Below are positions 40,347 through 42,314 of a stretch of 42,314 bases of DNA, piece by piece. Each line of letters starts with the position of its first letter. The first letter of the stretch is position 1. Source of the DNA: Chromatiales bacterium (GTDB lineage Bacteria > Pseudomonadota > Gammaproteobacteria > Chromatiales > Chromatiaceae); contig JAQYVO010000139.1 in NCBI GenBank assembly GCA_030145425.1, positions 1-42,314 of the forward strand. The letters are read 5' to 3'. The notes under the pieces are model-generated. The model saw only the letters and a list, made by a program, of their open reading frames with translations. It did not search any database and was not told the origin of the DNA. The translations under genes and the position numbers were made by a program.

Positions 40347-42269
40347 TTAAGGTGCCAGGATAAGATTCATTTGCTCCAACTCCTCACCCGCCTCGAGCCA
40401 GGCCTCTTCCGCTGCGCCAAGGTTGAGATCCACATCTGCCTTTTCTGCCAGCAGTTTTTTCAGGTCTGCCTTGTTGGCATCTTCGTAGAGTTCGCTCTCG
40501 GCCAGCGCCTGCTCCAGTTCAGTCTGCTTCAGGCTCAGCTGCTCCACCGAGTGTTCCAGGGCCTTAAGTTTTCCGCGCAGGGGCTGGAGGCGGCGCCGCA
40601 ACTCCGCCTCCTGACGCTTCTTGTCTTTCCGTGCACCGGCATGGTGAGCCTGGGCCTCCCCGACATCGGGGGATTCTCTGCTCTGAGATACCCGCCGTTG
40701 CCCGGCAAGCCATTGTGGATAGGCATCCAGATCATCATTGAACTCTTCCAGGACTCCGTTGTGCACCAGCAGCAGGCGGTCACAGGCCAGACGCAGAAGA
40801 TGCCGGTCGTGGGAGACCATGACCATGGCACCCTGAAACTCCTGCAGGGCCTGGCTCAGGCTGTGGCGCGCCTCCAGGTCCAGATGATTGGTGGGTTCGT
40901 CGAGCAGCAGCAGATTTGGCCTGCGGTATATCAGGAGTGCCAGCACCAGCCGGGCTTTCTCCCCGCCGGAGAAGGGGGAGACCGGTGTATCGGCGCGATC
41001 GCCGGAAAACCCGAAGCCGCCAATGTAGCTGCGCAACGCCTGCTCCCTGGCATTGGCGTCTAGCCCGCGCAGGTGCTCAAGAGGGGTTTGGTCCGACCGC
41101 AGTTGGTCCAGTTGATGCTGGGCAAAGTAGCCGCAGTTGAGATTCAGCGCCGGCTGCCTTGCACCGGCCATTGGCTGGAGCTCACCCGCCAACAGTTTGA
41201 TAAGGGTGGATTTCCCGGCACCGTTTGGACCCAGCAGGCCAATGCGGTCGCCCGGGGAAAGGCTCAGTTCGATATCCTCGAGCACCCGGGTCTTGCCGTA
41301 GCCCGCGGAGACCTCTTCAATGCGCAGCAGGGGATCGGGGTTTTTCTCCGGCGCCGGAAACTGGAAGTGGAAAGGGGAGTCGACGTGGGCAGGCGCGATC
41401 AATTCCATGCGCTGCAGCGCCTTCAACCGGCTCTGGGCCTGGCGTGCCTTTGTGGCTTTAGCACGGAACCTTTCCACGTAGCTTTGTATGTGTGCGACCT
41501 CCCGCTGCTGCCTCTCGAAAACTGCGTGTTGATTGGCCAGCCGCTCTGCGCGTACCCTTTCGAAAGCAGAGTAGTTGCCCGTATAAAGGGTGACACCCTC
41601 CTGCTCGATGTGGGCGACGTGGCTGCACACGGCGTCGAGGAAATCGCGGTCATGGGAGATCAGCAGCAGGGTGCCCGTGTAGGCCTTCAGCCACTCCTCC
41701 AGCCAGATGACCGCATCCAGGTCCAGGTGGTTCGTCGGCTCGTCCAGCAGCAGCAGGTCTGACCGGCACATCAGCGCGCGGGCCAGATTCAGGCGCATGC
41801 GCCAGCCCCCGGAGAACTGATTCACCGGATGCATCTCCTCCCCCGGGCGGAATCCCAGACCATGGATGAGCCGTGCCGCCCGGGAGCGCGCACTGTAGCC
41901 CCCGATGCTGTCCAGCAGGTCATGAAGCTCGGCGACCCTCTCTCCCTGAGACGCGGCTTCGGCCGTCTCGATCTGCCGTTCCACCTCCCGCAGTTGCGGG
42001 TCCCCATCGAGCACGTACTCGATCGCCGGACGGGAATCCGACGGCGTCTCCTGGGCGAGGTGGGCGATGGCCCAGTCCCGGGGACGGTGAAAAGCCCCCG
42101 TATCGGCATGAATCTCGTCCAGGATCAACGCGAAAAGACTCGATTTTCCCGTCCCGTTCGCTCCCGTCACACCCACCCGCTGCCCGGGATGAATGCTAAG
42201 GCACGCATCTGAAAAGAGCAGCTTTGTGCCGCGGCGGAGACTGAGGTGGTCGAATCGGAGCATGGGCAT
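40347..42269 (-). CDS. ABC-F family ATPase, YheS-like
   Basis: ABC-F proteins are soluble twin-cassette ATPases that act on ribosomes rather than transport. The 640 residues have cassette 1 with Walker A GANGTGKSS, FSGGWRMRLNLARAL and LLLLDEPTNHLD; a linker rich in charged helices (about 225-310, P-site tRNA interaction motif); cassette 2 with GPNGAGKST, FSGGEKARLVLALL and LLLLDEPTNHLD; and a C-terminal coiled coil (about 535-640). Length and order match E. coli YheS (637 residues) better than Uup or EttA. The start may be the ATG at 42269 or the one at 42263 (MLRFDHLSLRRG). The promoter lies at or beyond the right end of the window; the last 45 bases show no gene. Confidence 0.93.
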   Translation of the reverse strand: MPMLRFDHLSLRRGTKLLFSDACLSIHPGQRVGVTGANGTGKSSLFALILDEIHADTGAFHRPRDWAIAHLAQETPSDSRPAIEYVLDGDPQLREVERQIETAEAASQGERVAELHDLLDSIGGYSARSRAARLIHGLGFRPGEEMHPVNQFSGGWRMRLNLARALMCRSDLLLLDEPTNHLDLDAVIWLEEWLKAYTGTLLLISHDRDFLDAVCSHVAHIEQEGVTLYTGNYSAFERVRAERLANQHAVFERQQREVAHIQSYVERFRAKATKARQAQSRLKALQRMELIAPAHVDSPFHFQFPAPEKNPDPLLRIEEVSAGYGKTRVLEDIELSLSPGDRIGLLGPNGAGKSTLIKLLAGELQPMAGARQPALNLNCGYFAQHQLDQLRSDQTPLEHLRGLDANAREQALRSYIGGFGFSGDRADTPVSPFSGGEKARLVLALLIYRRPNLLLLDEPTNHLDLEARHSLSQALQEFQGAMVMVSHDRHLLRLACDRLLLVHNGVLEEFNDDLDAYPQWLAGQRRVSQSRESPDVGEAQAHHAGARKDKKRQEAELRRRLQPLRGKLKALEHSVEQLSLKQTELEQALAESELYEDANKADLKKLLAEKADVDLNLGAAEEAWLEAGEELEQMNLILAP

Positions 42270-42314
42270 GCAGTTTATCAGCCGCCCGCCATCAAAAAAA
42301 CGCAGGATGCGTTG

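Overview
The window is about 42.3 kb of a gammaproteobacterial chromosome with moderately high G+C. The strongest clue is a gene order known from pseudomonads and many Chromatiales: penicillin-binding protein 1A (PBP1A), divergent from pilMNOPQ-aroK-aroB-damX-like, then gltB-gltD-hemE. A type-2 malate dehydrogenase beside a type I citrate synthase, and the many signalling genes, would fit a free-living or symbiotic sulfur-oxidiser-type gammaproteobacterium. That placement is inference; no rRNA or marker gene is present to fix it.

Left edge (1-1800): a graveyard of mobile DNA. It holds the C-terminal half of an IS91-type transposase, a 36-codon scrap resembling the start of a TnpB-type transposase, and the stump of a chromosomal integron. 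The stump is an attC-like hairpin site, the 3' end of a HEPN-like cassette gene, and the C-terminal half of an integron integrase. A deletion seems to have joined cassette gene and integrase directly, removing attI.

Central metabolism and cell envelope (1935-16333): mdh and gltA, then on the minus strand PBP1A (mrcA/ponA) with a coupled small gene of unknown function. Divergent from these is the type IV pilus assembly operon pilMNOPQ, running without large gaps into aroK, aroB and a DamX-like ATPase/SPOR protein.

Signalling island (16334-29809): this block sits exactly where gltB would directly follow the damX-like gene in the usual order. It contains a REC-PAS-GGDEF-EAL response regulator, a 41-bp tandem repeat array, a minus-strand hybrid histidine kinase with an HPt domain, a PhnD-like periplasmic binding protein, a second hybrid kinase without HPt, and an overlapping gene for a 1388-residue protein. 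That protein joins two periplasmic rhodanese domains, a YidC/Oxa1-type membrane insertase core and a cytoplasmic dikinase (PPDK/PEP-synthase ATP-grasp plus swivelling phosphohistidine domain, without the PEP-binding barrel). I consider it the most unusual object here. A plausible model is ligand sensing by the PhnD-like protein, phosphorelay through the two kinases, c-di-GMP output by the regulator, and the fusion protein as sensor, effector or enzyme at the membrane.

Right part (30212-42314): gltB, gltD and hemE resume the conserved order. After a hairpin-rich, repeat-bearing spacer come two minus-strand genes, a YheS-like ABC-F ATPase followed by a calcium-type P-type ATPase. Palindromic TGTAGG-type elements recur at about 19.4 kb and 37.6 kb and form the core of the 41-bp array; an unrelated REP-like hairpin lies near 36.3 kb. 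I see no tRNA, rRNA or CRISPR array.
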